Assembly (NCBI GenBank): GCA_026770025.1
Contig: JAMXDE010000040.1
Coordinates: 496,001-560,000 of the forward strand
DNA: 64,000 nt
Source of the DNA: Craspedostauros australis
Lineage: Eukaryota; Bacillariophyta; Bacillariophyceae; Mastogloiales; Achnanthaceae
Direction: 5' to 3'
Part shown: piece by piece, positions 9,896 to 20,587 of the stretch
Numbering within the stretch: the first letter of the stretch is position 1
How the letters are laid out: every line of letters begins with the position of its first letter
Notes under the pieces: model-generated
Databases searched by the model: none
Seen by the model: only the letters and a program-made list of their open reading frames with translations
What the model was told of the DNA's origin: nothing
Position numbers and translations under genes: made by a program

Positions 9896-10468
9896 CCTCT
9901 CGTCGTGCGCAATGTGGAGGTGGTGTCCTTCTTTTCTTTTCTTGTCGGGTTTGGTTTGGTTTGGTTTGGTTTGATCTGCACTGCCTTGTTGCGTTCGATC
10001 TCGCACCTGTCTCTGCCTTCGTCTCTGACAGCGAAGGGATGCGAAGTGGCGTCTGCACACAACCAACGCAACGCACACGATCCGCGTCTGCCAGTCTTGG
10101 CGCGATCGCGAACTCTAATTTGAATCCGACGAGTCGCAACAGTCACAAACAGATGGTTTGGTTCGGATGACCGTTGATCGTCACGCGCCTTTGCGTTTGC
10201 GTCGACCAACACACCACCAAAGACACGCGGTCAACACAAGAGAGAAGCAGCTCCATCCACCACCTCAACGCCTTCCGCCCAAACGCTGCCACGAGCAGGC
10301 CGCATTCCGCAAGAAGCACTTGCAACTGCATTCCCTGAAGCAACAACGACAGCGACAGCAACGATCAAGTCAGCGGCAAACGAAATCACCGACTGACTGC
10401 CATAGTTGCGACGGACTGGACAAAACGAGTCGATTAATTCAGCAACCAAGCAAGCAAGCAACGCAAAG
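9896..10468. promoter_or_regulatory. Divergent promoter region
   Basis: This 573-bp region lies between the start codons of two head-to-head genes. It contains a five-unit TTGGT repeat at about 9948-9972, probably within the 5' UTR of the minus-strand gene. No recognisable transcription-factor site is claimed. Confidence 0.45.
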
Positions 10469-12402
10469 ATGAAGGTGACAGCAATTGCACGAGCGATCAT
10501 GATGATCCGTCTGATGGCCATGCTGGCATCGGCGTTGATGCCAACGGGTGCTCAGGCCATGTTCGAAGAGGAGCGTCTGGTGGAGTACCACAAGCGCAAC
10601 TACACCTGGCCGGTGCAGAAGTTCGTCCCGGATACCGAAGGATGGAAGCAGCTCATGGAGAGTCGCTTGCGCCAGGTGCAGGAGATTGAGAACCAAAACA
10701 AGCGCTACGAGGGATACCTGCAGACCATCCAGGCCGCCGTGGTTGCGCCCAACTTCACCGAGCATGGCTTCGGTTTGGCCAGAGCCCCTGATGAACTCAT
10801 GGAGGCCCTGCGCGAGGGAATCCGCAAGGGAGTTGAGGACGGACCGGGCGTCGAAGGCGACGTGGAGGTCATTGAAGGTCTGCAGCCATGGTTCATCGAC
10901 CGTCCCGATCTCACCCAAAGAGTGCGTCAAACACCATACCGGTGCATCGTTCCTTTTGTTCGCTCCTGCGTTCGTTCATCGCGTCTTGTGGTTGCTGCGA
11001 CGCAATTGCCACTTTCCAGCTGCTGGTGCCATTCCGAGCATGCTATTGCCTTGCTTGATTTTTCCTTCAGGCGGCCGCTTTCATGGCTATCCCGGCCATT
11101 CATGTATTTGTCGATCCATGCCTTGGACAGAAACAATCGCAGAACTGCCATCAGCAGCGAACGCGCATCCTCTCGTTTGCAAGATCCAAGCATCATGAAT
11201 GCGAAAGTCCTCTATTTGCTGCCCTGCTCACTTGGTGCCATCTTCCTCCTTTGCGTTCCAATTCATTTTCCAACCCGAACCCGTCCCTTCTTCATCCATC
11301 TATTCGTCCATCTCGTCCACCTCATATCCACACCATTCATCAGGTGCTCAATGAACTGCAACACTTCCCAGAGGAGTGGGCTGGAATGGAGTTGACTCCT
11401 TTCCGTGCCTACGGATTCCGTCTGTACCGCAACCAATCCAACCTTCACATGCACATCGACAAGTCTCAAACCCACGTCATCAGCTTCATCTTGCACATCG
11501 ACTCTTCCGATGATGCCGAGCCTTGGCCGATCGTTATTGAGGATTTCGAAGGCAGTAAGTTCCCTCTGCGTGCTCGTGCATGGGGGTTGTTGTGTTGTAA
11601 ATGCACTTGCCATACTTGCGTCGGTTGGAATTAACGGCGCTGGCCCCATGACTGGCCGAGTGACTGATGAGATGGAGATCGCTATGATGCAGTTTTTCTG
11701 GAGCACTCTGCTCTGCCCTGGCCGAATCTACACGATTTGAATTTTCTCATGCTACCGCATGCTCACACTCCATTTCACACCTTTTCACACTGTACTATTC
11801 CTTGGCAATGCACGGCTGTGCCTACTTTTGGACTCAACTCAACCCGACTTTACCCAACTCTATTCCATTCATTTTCATCTTCAGAAACCCACGAGGTCGT
11901 TCTGACCAGCGGCGACATTCTGTTCTACGAATCATCCAAGTGCTTCCACGGACGCCCATCCAAATTCAACGGCAGCTGGTATTCTTCCGTCTTCGTCCAT
12001 TACTACCCCAAGGAGGGCTGGGCTGAAACTGACCACACCCTCGAGAAGAACATCGCCGTGCCTCCTATTTGGAACCAAAGCCCCACAACAAAGAACGAGA
12101 CCCCGCTGCAGATGCTGGGAACAGGCATGAAGGAACCATCATGCCCCAACGAATGGTGCCGAACACAGGACAGCATCAAATGGAGCGGCCCTGGCACGGA
12201 GGGATATTGGATCGCCCCGAACATGGAGAAGTACCCATTCCAACCCAAGGAACTCGAGTGCAAGGACTACACCGCCAGCTGCAACGACTGGGTCAAATGG
12301 GACACCGACGAATGTGAACGCAATTCCAAGTACATGAAGATTCATTGCAAGAAAAGCTGCGGTATTTGCGACCCATCCTCCACCACCGGCGACGAGTTGT
12401 AG
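10469..12402 (+). CDS. Secreted prolyl 4-hydroxylase with C-terminal ShK domain
   Basis: Three exons (10469-10921, 11344-11554, 11885-12402) join in frame to 393 residues. Donors are GTGCGT and GTAAGT and both acceptors are CAG. The N-terminus is a signal peptide (hydrophobic run LMAMLASALMPTGAQA), so the enzyme enters the secretory pathway. The 2-oxoglutarate/Fe(II) dioxygenase core carries the iron triad His188-x-Asp190 (HMHID) and distal His243 (CFHGRP). A ShKT domain with spaced Cys occupies about 347-383 and ends in CKKSCGIC. Enzymes of this family hydroxylate Pro residues, and some also Asp or Asn. The C-terminal ShK module is common in plant and algal P4Hs. The exact substrate is unknown. 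The Pro-rich SAPT protein 8 kb to the left belongs to a plausible substrate class. Confidence 0.9.
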
Positions 12403-12912
12403 ATGTTGGATACTATCGTTCTACTCGTACGAGCTACGAGTATGATACGACCCGGCATCCATTCCATTGCCTGCACACAAGGAAATTCCAAGACTTCGAC
12501 CGTGGCACTTGGACGGGAGGAGCACAAATGATACACAACTTTTAGACAAACAGAGGGAGAGCCAGAGCGAGACAATTTGACCTGCCGCACTGTGCTCCTC
12601 TACGCAATTGGTTGCATTGCAAATACCTTGACTCCTGTTGACATGCGGCCGTATATTTTAACGCACAATGCCATTGCGAACACAGAATGATCTACTCTAC
12701 GAGTACTGCGATGCAATGCCATCACATGGGCATGGTTTTTGTCGAATTTGGCAGGAGCTATGTGTGCTTGCTACTGTCATGATGTTAGTGTGGGGCTCTC
12801 TCCAGAGAGAGTGAGAGAGCGAAGTCCTTGTCCGCAAAGACTCTCCAGTCGACTGTGCTCTCTCTGGAGAGAGAGTTCTATTACTCCACTTCATCTCTTC
12901 CACTGCCCAATC
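12403..12912. other. Convergent intergenic interval with paired GA/CT hairpins
   Basis: This 510-bp interval lies between the convergent P4H and SLD5 stop codons. It holds two short palindromes of opposite polarity at 12796-12819 (CTCTCTCCAGAGAGAG) and 12858-12875 (CTCTCTCTGGAGAGAG). These are reverse complements of each other. The TACTCGTACGAG-type inverted sequence at 12422 lies in the presumed P4H 3' UTR. Confidence 0.6.
12796..12875. repeat. Pair of inverted (CT)n-(GA)n palindromes
   Basis: Each palindrome can form a hairpin alone, and the two can pair with each other. The closer one begins 38 bp beyond the SLD5 stop codon. They could form a 3' UTR or transcript-end structure, but that is inference. 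Confidence 0.8.
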
Positions 12913-13875
12913 CTACATCAGCAGCTCCACCTTGCCAGCCGTGAAGTACTTCTCCAGATTGTCGTACTTGGCCAGTATCGTCGTCCCCTTTTCGTTTTCT
13001 GTCCCGTCATCCGTCTCGATGGTCTCCCGCACGTACCAGAAATGGTACACATCGCGCCGGGGCCGATCGATCATGTTATCCTCATCCAGGCGCTGCCATG
13101 CTGTCGGCAGATGATCCAGCACAGTCTGATCCAGGTGATGCGACATCAGCTCGCCGTACTTCTGCAAGTACGCCAGCTCCGCATCGCTCATGCGGTCCAC
13201 CCGTTCTCTCATGTACAGCGGATGCTCCTCGATCTTGGACAGTCGCGACGACAGCAGATCACTCAGCACGAACTTGGTACGATCATGATCGAGCTGCACG
13301 ATGCTGGACATGACGGCATCCGCCGGCTGCGATGAGGCGTCCAGCTCATCCACCAGATCCTGCTGCTGCTCCAGCTGCCGCTGCGTGTCCTGCACCATCG
13401 TCTCCTCGTAAGCCAGCAATTCGGGACACAAATGTTCCTGCTGCCACATGGTGTGCAGCTGATCGTACAGTTGGTTCACGACGACGTCCGCAGCGCGTTT
13501 GTGTGCATCGCTCTTGTCGAGATCGAAGAACGCCCCATCGCCGGTGTCGGTCATGTTCATGTTCTCGCTGTTGCCATCCATGTCATCGTCGAAGTGGGCG
13601 TTTTGGGTTTGTCGCAGGATGTCTGGCACTTCAGCCGGATCTGCAGCCACCTCCCATTCCTGGCCTTGATTCGTTGCGCCTGCCGCGTCCGCTGCGCCCA
13701 TTCCCCGTTGTATTTGTGGTTGTGGTTGATCACCATCTTCCTGTTGCTGTCGTTGCTCTCCCTCGTTCCCGTCGTCGTTCAGATCGTCAATGCTATCGCC
13801 GTTGTCATTGTCATTGTCATTGTTGGCAATGTCAGGCTCTTGGAGGCCATCAAGGAGATTCTCGAAATCTGCCAT
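12913..13875 (-). CDS. SLD5: GINS complex subunit SLD5
   Basis: This single-exon gene encodes 320 residues. SLD5 is one of four GINS subunits that join CDC45 and MCM2-7 to form the CMG replicative helicase. The N-terminal third is an acidic Asn/Asp/Gln-rich extension. The GINS A-domain follows: a helix with MWQQEHLCPELLAYEETMV, and the signature VLSDLLSSRLSKIEEHPLY. Then come a helix pair with LDHLPTAWQRLDE and a C-terminal B-domain ending in KVELLM, matching the family's terminal strand. I chose the ATG at 13875 (GAC before ATG); the frame is open to 13998 but the extra residues look like 5' UTR. Two TTTTGGCG boxes lie 185-233 bp upstream. Confidence 0.9.
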   Translation of the reverse strand: MADFENLLDGLQEPDIANNDNDNDNGDSIDDLNDDGNEGEQRQQQEDGDQPQPQIQRGMGAADAAGATNQGQEWEVAADPAEVPDILRQTQNAHFDDDMDGNSENMNMTDTGDGAFFDLDKSDAHKRAADVVVNQLYDQLHTMWQQEHLCPELLAYEETMVQDTQRQLEQQQDLVDELDASSQPADAVMSSIVQLDHDRTKFVLSDLLSSRLSKIEEHPLYMRERVDRMSDAELAYLQKYGELMSHHLDQTVLDHLPTAWQRLDEDNMIDRPRRDVYHFWYVRETIETDDGTENEKGTTILAKYDNLEKYFTAGKVELLM

Positions 13876-14059
13876 GTCGAGATTGCAGGATTGCTCTTGT
13901 GTATTGATGTGAGATACGTGTGTGCGTTGAGTGATGTAGCGTTGCTTCCGCAAGAGGCAGAGGGAGAGACACGAGCACAGACAGGGTTGGTTGCACAATT
14001 TGTGAGTTCTGTGTGAGGACGACGCAAAGCAAACAACAACGAAAACACAGAACGAACGG

Positions 14060-14108
14060 TTTTGGCGAGACCAGCGCCGTAAGTTTCGTGTGGTTCAGTT
14101 TTGGCGCG
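14060..14108. promoter_or_regulatory. Two E2F-like sites upstream of SLD5
   Basis: TTTTGGCGA at 14060-14068 and TTTTGGCGCG at 14099-14108 match the E2F/DP consensus TTTSSCGC closely (the second exactly in its core). They lie 185 and 224 bp before the SLD5 start codon. E2F sites drive S-phase expression of GINS and MCM genes in plants and animals. No exact equivalent was seen before MCM3 or RFC1 in this window. Confidence 0.45.
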
Positions 14109-14280
14109 CATTGTGTTGTTTGACTCATTCGATCGCAATTTGAATACTGATTCCTCAGTCTACCGAATCAAATTCAAGCGAACTAGACGACGAATTGTCC
14201 GTAGAGAAACAGCACTTGATACGACTACTTGCGCCGTGATTGGAGACTTGCCTCTGGAGGACAATTGTTGGATGTGATTT

Positions 14281-14317
14281 CTCTCCTTCTCTCCAGAGAG
14301 AGAGAGAGAGAGAGAAG
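14281..14317. repeat. (CT)n-(GA)n palindrome beyond EMC2
   Basis: CTCTCCTTCTCTCCAGAGAG extends into a longer GA run. It begins 136 bp past the EMC2 stop codon. Confidence 0.85.
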
Positions 14318-14452
14318 ACAATATCCATGACGCCTAGCATCCTATGTACACTACGAGAGAGAAATACTGTAAGTAGAAGGAAACTGATGATGGAAAAACG
14401 ATTGCGACAAAGCGTTGGCGCTTTTCTCGTACGTATGCGGTAGAGTACGGAT

Positions 14453-15379
14453 CTATGAATCGTTGTCTGTGTAATCCTGCAGGACGGCCTGCACCGCCGC
14501 GAACAGATCGGTTCCCTTGTACGCCTTCGTCAGCTTCTCCGCACCGTACTTGATGAGTTCCTTGGCGACTAATTGGCTGTGCTCTGCCTCTTCGGCTGTT
14601 ACGTCGTCCATTTTCTTCTTGCTGCTGCCTCTCGACAATTCGAGGAACTGGTTGGAAGTGCTTATCAGCCCGAACATGGCCCGTCGGTTGGAGGCATCCA
14701 GCTCCAATGCCTGCGCCATGTGCTTGCGTGCCAAAGACAGCTCCTCCAACCCGCCGTAGGTCGCGTAGGCCTCTGCGAGTTCGACGTGGATGGAGGCCTC
14801 CAGCGGGTTGCCCAGCGTCACCTGCTCCAATGCGTACGCCGCCCCCTTGAAATCGCCCAGCGACTTGCGCAATGTCGCCATCTCGTACCATGCGCTAACG
14901 TCGGACATGTTCTGAGCCAGGTAGTCGTTCAAGGCGGATGCGATGACAGCGGCGTCCTTGCTGCGCGCGCGCTCGATGCAGTACTTGCGTTGCAAGGCGA
15001 CCAGATTGGCCGGGTTGTCGTTCAGCAGGGCATCGTAAATGCGCTCGGCGCCTTCCAGGTCGCCCGACGCCTCGAGGCACCGGCCGAGGAGACGGCGGAA
15101 GCGCACGGATTCGTTTCCGATGACCAGACCGAGACGTTTCATGCAGACCTCCGCGAGGTCGTGATCGGCCACATCCAGCGCGGCGAGGCAGATCTGCTCG
15201 AGCACCGCCAAGCGCGACGATTCGTTGGTGGGGGATTTGGTCAGGTGGTCACCCAGCAAGGCCTTGCCGTGCTCGATGGCGAGCTCGGGCTGGCGGAGCT
15301 GATGCGCGCGCAGGTACCGCAGCACCTCCAGGTGATCCTTGCGCTGGATCAGCGTGGGAAGATCCTCATTTGGTCCCAT
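14453..15379 (-). CDS. EMC2: ER membrane protein complex subunit 2 (TPR protein)
   Basis: This single-exon gene encodes 308 residues. EMC2 is the soluble TPR subunit on the cytosolic face of the EMC, which inserts tail-anchored and multipass membrane proteins into the ER. The protein is a run of TPR-type helical pairs. Family landmarks are visible in order: RRLLGRCLEASGDLEGAERI, a loop with LLNDNPANLVALQRKYC, LNDYLAQNMSDVSAWYEMA, and the GGLEELSLARKHMAQALELD segment followed by NRRAMFGL. Length is close to that of animal and yeast EMC2 (about 295). The start is the ATG at 15379; the upstream extension to 15385 begins with a TTG. Confidence 0.9.
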   Translation of the reverse strand: MGPNEDLPTLIQRKDHLEVLRYLRAHQLRQPELAIEHGKALLGDHLTKSPTNESSRLAVLEQICLAALDVADHDLAEVCMKRLGLVIGNESVRFRRLLGRCLEASGDLEGAERIYDALLNDNPANLVALQRKYCIERARSKDAAVIASALNDYLAQNMSDVSAWYEMATLRKSLGDFKGAAYALEQVTLGNPLEASIHVELAEAYATYGGLEELSLARKHMAQALELDASNRRAMFGLISTSNQFLELSRGSSKKKMDDVTAEEAEHSQLVAKELIKYGAEKLTKAYKGTDLFAAVQAVLQDYTDNDS

Positions 15380-16647
15380 GATCAAGATATTTTCTGGTCT
15401 ATTCGGAGTGTGATGGAGCTCTACTCTATGCTGCTAAAGGTTGCTGTCTTCTGTTCCACCGGATGTGGTTGCTTGGCCAGAATGCTCTTGGACTTGTTAC
15501 CTTGACTTGACTTGGATTGGCTTTGATCGGATTGGATTGACGATGTGGAGACGGGTACAAGCACAAGCAGACGCTTCGCGGATCAAGGGAAGTTGTTGGG
15601 GAGCTTGTTCTGTGTCTTGTCTCTTGATCTGTGTCTTGTCTCTTGGCTTTGCTTTGCTTTTGTTGCCGTTGTTTGTTTGTTGTTGAATGGTTGAATCGTG
15701 GGAGTCACAAATGGTCAGAAATGCCAAAACGCGCTCAAGAAACGGAACGAACGACACCGAACATGGCGACGAGTTTGCGTGCCACGGTTCCGCAGAAAAG
15801 GTAAAGGGCTGCAACGCTCCTCGTGTTTGCATCTGGACAAGGCCACCATTGTAGTGCAGCATTGCGGCAACGTATGCGATACACAAGGATGCGCGATATC
15901 ACATGCTCCTATGTCATGTCCTTATTCGTAATGCGATAGACATGCCACAAGGAAACTAAGGCTACACTCAACCATCTCCCGCCAACAATACTGTGCAGTT
16001 GGAGCAACATTCATGCACACGCACTAGTACATGCACATGCTGAGCGAGCAGGTGGTCGTCGAGATGGCTGATGTAGTTCTCCAAAGAATGTTTTGTATTT
16101 AGAGTAGATAGAGGGCGAGGATAGTCGATGTGCTTCATTGAGAGGCTTGCACAATTGGCGTTGTGCTTCCTCGAATCTCTTCTCATCAATTTCCTCATGG
16201 ATATTGTGTTGGTGGTTGTGCTGTTGTGGTACAATTCAGATTGGATGCTGTGCCGACACAAATGTAGTCGTCAACCCTGCTGCAAGAAAAGTGCTGGGAA
16301 GTGTTTCGGCGGGCGAAAACTGGTGCATGTTGTATGCTGGTAGAGTGTTCGATCTCCTGCCTCGCTTGGGATATGTTGATTTCCTCTGCAAGCAATTTGA
16401 CCGAGCGTTGGTGTCGGGTTTGGACATGGTCGCAGGGACGCACATGTACGAAGGTATGAATTGGAGAGGATGACACAGATATTGCATGGTGCTTGTACTC
16501 CTGTGGCTGCTCTTTTGATGCACGCAATTGCACAAAGTACGCGTGCGGCATGGGCCAGAACACTCCAACAAATTCTGCGCTTGCGTGGATGCGTGTTTCG
16601 ATGGTCTTGCGAATGGTTGCGACGATGTGCGATTGACCAGCTCTACT
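15380..16647. other. Intergenic interval, nothing recognised
   Basis: This 1.27-kb interval lies between the EMC2 start and the end of the first SKP1 gene, both on the minus strand. I see only short frames with no protein-like composition, and CTTGTCTCTTG-type short repeats near 15615-15655. Confidence 0.6.
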
Positions 16648-17516
16648 CTAGTTGTCCTCAAATATCCACTTGTGTTCCTTCTTGGCGCGATCCTCCTCTT
16701 CCGGCGTCATTTCTGGGAGGTTGAGAATTGTGCGGATCTCTTCTGCGCTCTTCCCTGTGAGCTGGAAGGTGATCTTGAGGCAGACGAGGTCCAACAAAGG
16801 CTTGATTCCCATGTAGTTGGCCGCTGTCAGCAGCTCGAACAGCATCTCGCGACTGATGGATTCATCGCTGACGAAGTTCTGGTACCATGCTTGGTCCATG
16901 ATCTAGTATTGGAAGAGCGAATGCGGCGGAGCGTGTCACATCGCCGTAGAGCACAGCGCAGTGTGGCACAGTGCAGTGTCGAGGAGTACAAGCATAGCAA
17001 CGGGAGACAGGCGAAGGCGTGTGAGGGACGGCCATGATGAGCGGCAAAGATGGTTTGGCTGTCGTGTGAAAACTGCGAAACGGAGATGGAACGAGAATCG
17101 TTGAACTGGTTTCTCTCGCGCTGAGGCAAACAGAGAAAGAAGTTTGTCGAGAGAAGGGGTTCTGTTTCGCCTGTTCTTTTCTTTGCTTGATTTGTTGGTT
17201 GACATCCTTTGATTTGATTTGGGTGTTTGGTCTTTCTTGGCACGGATGTGCTGCAATTCGCGCTTACCTCCTCAAATGTGGATCCCTTCAATGGCGTGCC
17301 GATCTCCTTCATGGCCTCGATGTCGTGGTGCTTCAAGAACTCTATGACCATCTCCAGGCAGCTGGAGTCCACTCGCAGGATGTCGACATCCACCTTGTCC
17401 GACCCCTCCAGCGTGTCCTTGGCCAAATCAGAGAGCTGCGCGGCCTTCGCTGTGATTTCGAAGTCCTTGCCGTCCTTGCTCGTCAGCTTCACGATGCGGT
17501 TGTCGTCGTCGTCCAT
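16648..17516 (-). CDS. SKP1: SKP1, copy 1 (SCF ubiquitin ligase adaptor)
   Basis: Two exons (17516-17268 and 16902-16648) join to 167 residues. The donor is GTAAGC and the acceptor TAG. SKP1 bridges cullin-1 and F-box proteins in SCF ubiquitin ligases. Exon 1 encodes the BTB/POZ-like part: VKLTSKDGKDFEITAKAAQL, then VEFLKHHDIE equivalents. Exon 2 encodes DQAWYQNFV, LFELLTAANYMGIKPLLDLVC (the F-box-binding helices) and the signature tail EEIRTILNLPEMTPEEEDRAKKEHKW. Length and order match canonical SKP1 (about 160). A second SKP1 gene lies 1.1 kb upstream in tandem with an intron at the same position. Confidence 0.94.
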
Positions 17517-18645
17517 TGTGTGGTATGTGTAATGTGTGTTGCGTGGGGCTGAGGTTGAGGTTTGTTGTGACAGGAGTCGTCGAACTATGAGATCGTCTCA
17601 CCAAAGGAAGGTGTGCGGATGTTGATGTCCATGTTTGCTGGTTCGCGTCGCGTGCGACCATCGAGAAGAGAGAGGGGGACTCGCGAAGAACCGCGACGCT
17701 TCCATGCCAGTCACAAGGGGCCTCTCCCTCCATCTCGTGCCGTGCGACCAGCACACGTTCCAGCGACGAAAGCAGCGACAGAAACGAGATCTGTTTCGCG
17801 CCGCCTGCTTCTCGACTCCATGGACCCCGCATCGACCTCGCGAAACAAACATCGACAAAAGAGAACTTGATGCCGTTGTGTCGTGATTCATTCAGTCGCA
17901 CACGTTTGACGCAGCATGGTACGACTAGTCTCTTCGAGTAGCCCACGATTGTAAGTAGTGTGCCTGCGGACACGATTTGTCCACGATGCATCATAGTGTG
18001 GTGCAGTATGGCTTGTACTACATAGTACTCGTATCATCGTGCGTACAGGAGACCATCCTCGATCGCGGATTCGCCCTCTCCAGCTTGTAGGAGCCCGTGG
18101 CGTGGGCGCAAAGACTCCGACCTCACATGCATCGGCGTCAGCACGCGCTGGCTCCACTGTCCGTACTGTCTCTCTCTGGAGAGAGAGAGAGAGAGTAAGT
18201 CTAATTTTTCACTAGCTTCTGTACTCTGCGACCTAATATATTCTACTTCAATCTTTTCTCCTGCCCTCGCGCTTTGCTGCACTCGGCTCTCCGCAACTCT
18301 TTGGCACTGGTACTTAAGGATCATCTGTTGTTGTCGGTAGGCTCTTGGCAGAGAGTCGAGTAGAGTCCAAACAAATGCTGATTTGCTACGTACGTGTGTT
18401 CTGCCAGCATTGGTCTTCTGTGAAGTACGACTTGCATGTGACTCGTATCTGGTGGGAATGCGATACACAAGAACTGATAGACAGGATAGAGCAGAGTAGG
18501 AGAGTAACCCATTCCTATGCAGGCATCACTTGTCGTCAAATCAGAACACCCACAGTCGCAATGTACGGGATGATGCATTCTATTCGGTCCTGTCCTGTTA
18601 TGCTGTGTTTGGTTTTGTTCTGTTCTGTTCCGGAGCAATCCGTCC
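17517..18645. other. Interval between tandem SKP1 genes
   Basis: These 1.13 kb form the presumed promoter of SKP1 copy 1 and the 3' region of copy 2. They contain a CT/GA palindrome at 18169-18195. No gene is recognised. Confidence 0.6.
18169..18195. repeat. (CT)n-(GA)n palindrome
   Basis: CTCTCTCTGGAGAGAGAGAG extends to about 27 bp. It lies between the two SKP1 genes, 450 bp beyond the stop codon of copy 2. Confidence 0.85.
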
Positions 18646-19457
18646 CTAATCATCGGCATACATCCAGTCATGCTCCTCGCGAGCCCGGGCCTCTTCTTCC
18701 TTCGTCATCTTTGGCAGGTGCAGATACTGTCTCATCTCCTCAGGATTCATGGCTTGAAGGATGAATGTGATCTTGCAAATCACCAAGCGAAGGAGCTCCT
18801 CAATCCCAAGGAAGTTCGCGTCCGAGATGAGCTCGAAGAGCATCTCATCGCTCAAGTTTTCCTTGTTTACAAAATCGCTGTACTCTTTCTGCGGCACGAC
18901 CTGTGGGAGATGCGGCGTGAAACATCAGGAGCACGGGGCAAGATCGACAATGTTGGATTGGGTGCGCCAGTCAGTTTGAATATTGACATCGTTATACGCG
19001 GAGCACATCAGGCAAGAGAGACGAAGGCAGAAACCGTGAGATCAAGTCAAGCCAAAAGCAAGCGAAAGTATCAACCGAGAAGGCACCATCGAGTGCATCG
19101 TACGAGGCTGCTACATTGCAGCATGCCTTGCATCCTTGCGCAACTTACATCCTCGAAAGTCTTTCCGGGAAATGGCGTTTTGATCTCCGTCATCGGTGTC
19201 TTGTTGTACATCTCCAGAAAGGCGATGTCGTTCTTGAGACTTCTCGAGGTGACGCGTGGGACATCGATGCAATCGATCGCATCGTCGCCACTCTCCATCG
19301 CATCGCTCAGGACAGTGGAGAGCTTGGCAGCGTTCGCGTCAATCTCGAGGATCTCGCCGTCCTTGGCCCGGAGCTTGAGCATGGTAGGCTTCTTGACGTC
19401 GTCGTTGTCGTTGGCATTGGCGTTTGCGCCTGTTGTCGTTGTTGCTGCGTCCTCCAT
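18646..19457 (-). CDS. SKP1-like, copy 2 (diverged, with N-terminal extension)
   Basis: Two exons (19457-19149 and 18900-18646) join to 187 residues. The donor is GTAAGT and the acceptor CAG. An Ala/Thr/Asn/Asp-rich extension of about 25 residues precedes the BTB/POZ-like part (MLKLRAKDGEILEIDANAAK). Exon 2 is exactly as long as in copy 1 (255 nt) and retains EMLFELISDANFLGIEELLRL and the tail PEEMRQYLHLPKMTKEEEAR. Copy 1's DQAWYQNF is replaced by PQKEYSDF, and several F-box-contact positions differ. The shared intron site and tandem orientation indicate an old duplication. It may serve a different F-box subset, but that is inference. Confidence 0.88.
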
Positions 19458-20587
19458 CGTTCTTGTGTTTGTGTTTGTGTTTGTGTTTGTTCTTGCTTTC
19501 GCTCTGTGCAGACGGTTTCTGTGCGTTTGCGATTTGGGGTTTTCGAAAGTTGTGAGAGATGATGGAAGGAGATCGTTGCAAAGACGCCACATCACAGATC
19601 ACCGCAGACCATCAACCTGTCCACCACGAGACTGCGAATCGATATGCAAAGCGTGTGGGAAGGATGGGCATGGCATGGTGATTGCATGACATGGTACCAT
19701 CATGAAGCGTTGTCAACAAGAAATGATAAGATCGTGTGTTGTGCAACACGATCTGATGCGATGTGTTCTGCTCTGGGCGGAGGGACGTCGCACAAGCGCG
19801 GGTCTTCATGAGCGTGGGTGTGGCAGCGTGTTTGTTGAGTTGGCACGGTGGAGGGATCGATCGTTCCGATCGTACAAGACACGATGCCCCAATGATGTCT
19901 TGTCGTGAGCGTGGATACCCTTTGTGATCGTACCAGTCAAACTTCACATTTGTCTGAATTAGGTGGTTGTGCTTCTGTAGACTTGACAAACGACCAAACG
20001 ACACAAGTGGCCTCCAGTTTTTTCCACGTGGTAATTCCAGTCATGGATGGCATGATCAACAAGATCTTGAGACGACTCACCAAACACATCACAACCAACG
20101 AACACTTGTGACAACAACACACGGCTGCCATCCACATCCGAACCGTGGACATCGAAAGATCCTCTCCGAAATTGTTGCGTTGTCAGCAATACCCAACCGA
20201 GTGGCAGCAATCGTGTACACGCATCTGCGCTGGAGCAGCCCAAGAGAGGGCAAAAGAAATCGGACCCGATCTGAAACCAATCACAACGAACGCTAAACGC
20301 GTCATCCTCAGCACCTCCACTGTTCACATCAGCATCAGCATCAGTCCCAGCATCTCCACCCACAACTGTCGAGCGAGATCAGCCCACGTGGAAGAGAACG
20401 AATGAACGAACGAACGTAGTCTGCACATCTCATCTCATCTCACCACACTCAATCAATCACAAGTCGACCGAAGGTGATCACAAATTGATCTCCAAAGCCA
20501 TCATCAAGCCAATCCAAAGCCAAACACAATCACGGAGGAACAAGGGATCTCCTCTATCGTCGTAGCAAACGCAACACTCACATCAAC
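19458..20587. promoter_or_regulatory. Divergent promoter region, SKP1 copy 2 and ClpB
   Basis: This 1.13-kb interval separates head-to-head genes. A GTGTTT repeat (about 19464-19492) lies in the SKP1-like 5' UTR. CATCAG repeats (about 20330-20352) and AACG repeats (about 20398-20415) precede ClpB. No heat-shock element is claimed. Confidence 0.5.

Larger units (their letters stand above)
13876..14452. other. SLD5 promoter and EMC2 3' region
   Basis: This 577-bp interval separates two genes on the minus strand. It contains two E2F-like boxes (14060-14068 and 14099-14108) upstream of SLD5 and a CT/GA palindrome (14281-14317) beyond the EMC2 stop codon. Confidence 0.6.

Noticed and set aside
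12422-12441. ACTCGTA / TACGAGT motif recurring in intergenic DNA
   Set aside because: About a dozen sites were seen, against roughly eight expected by chance for a 7-mer on both strands in 64 kb. The excess is too small to report.
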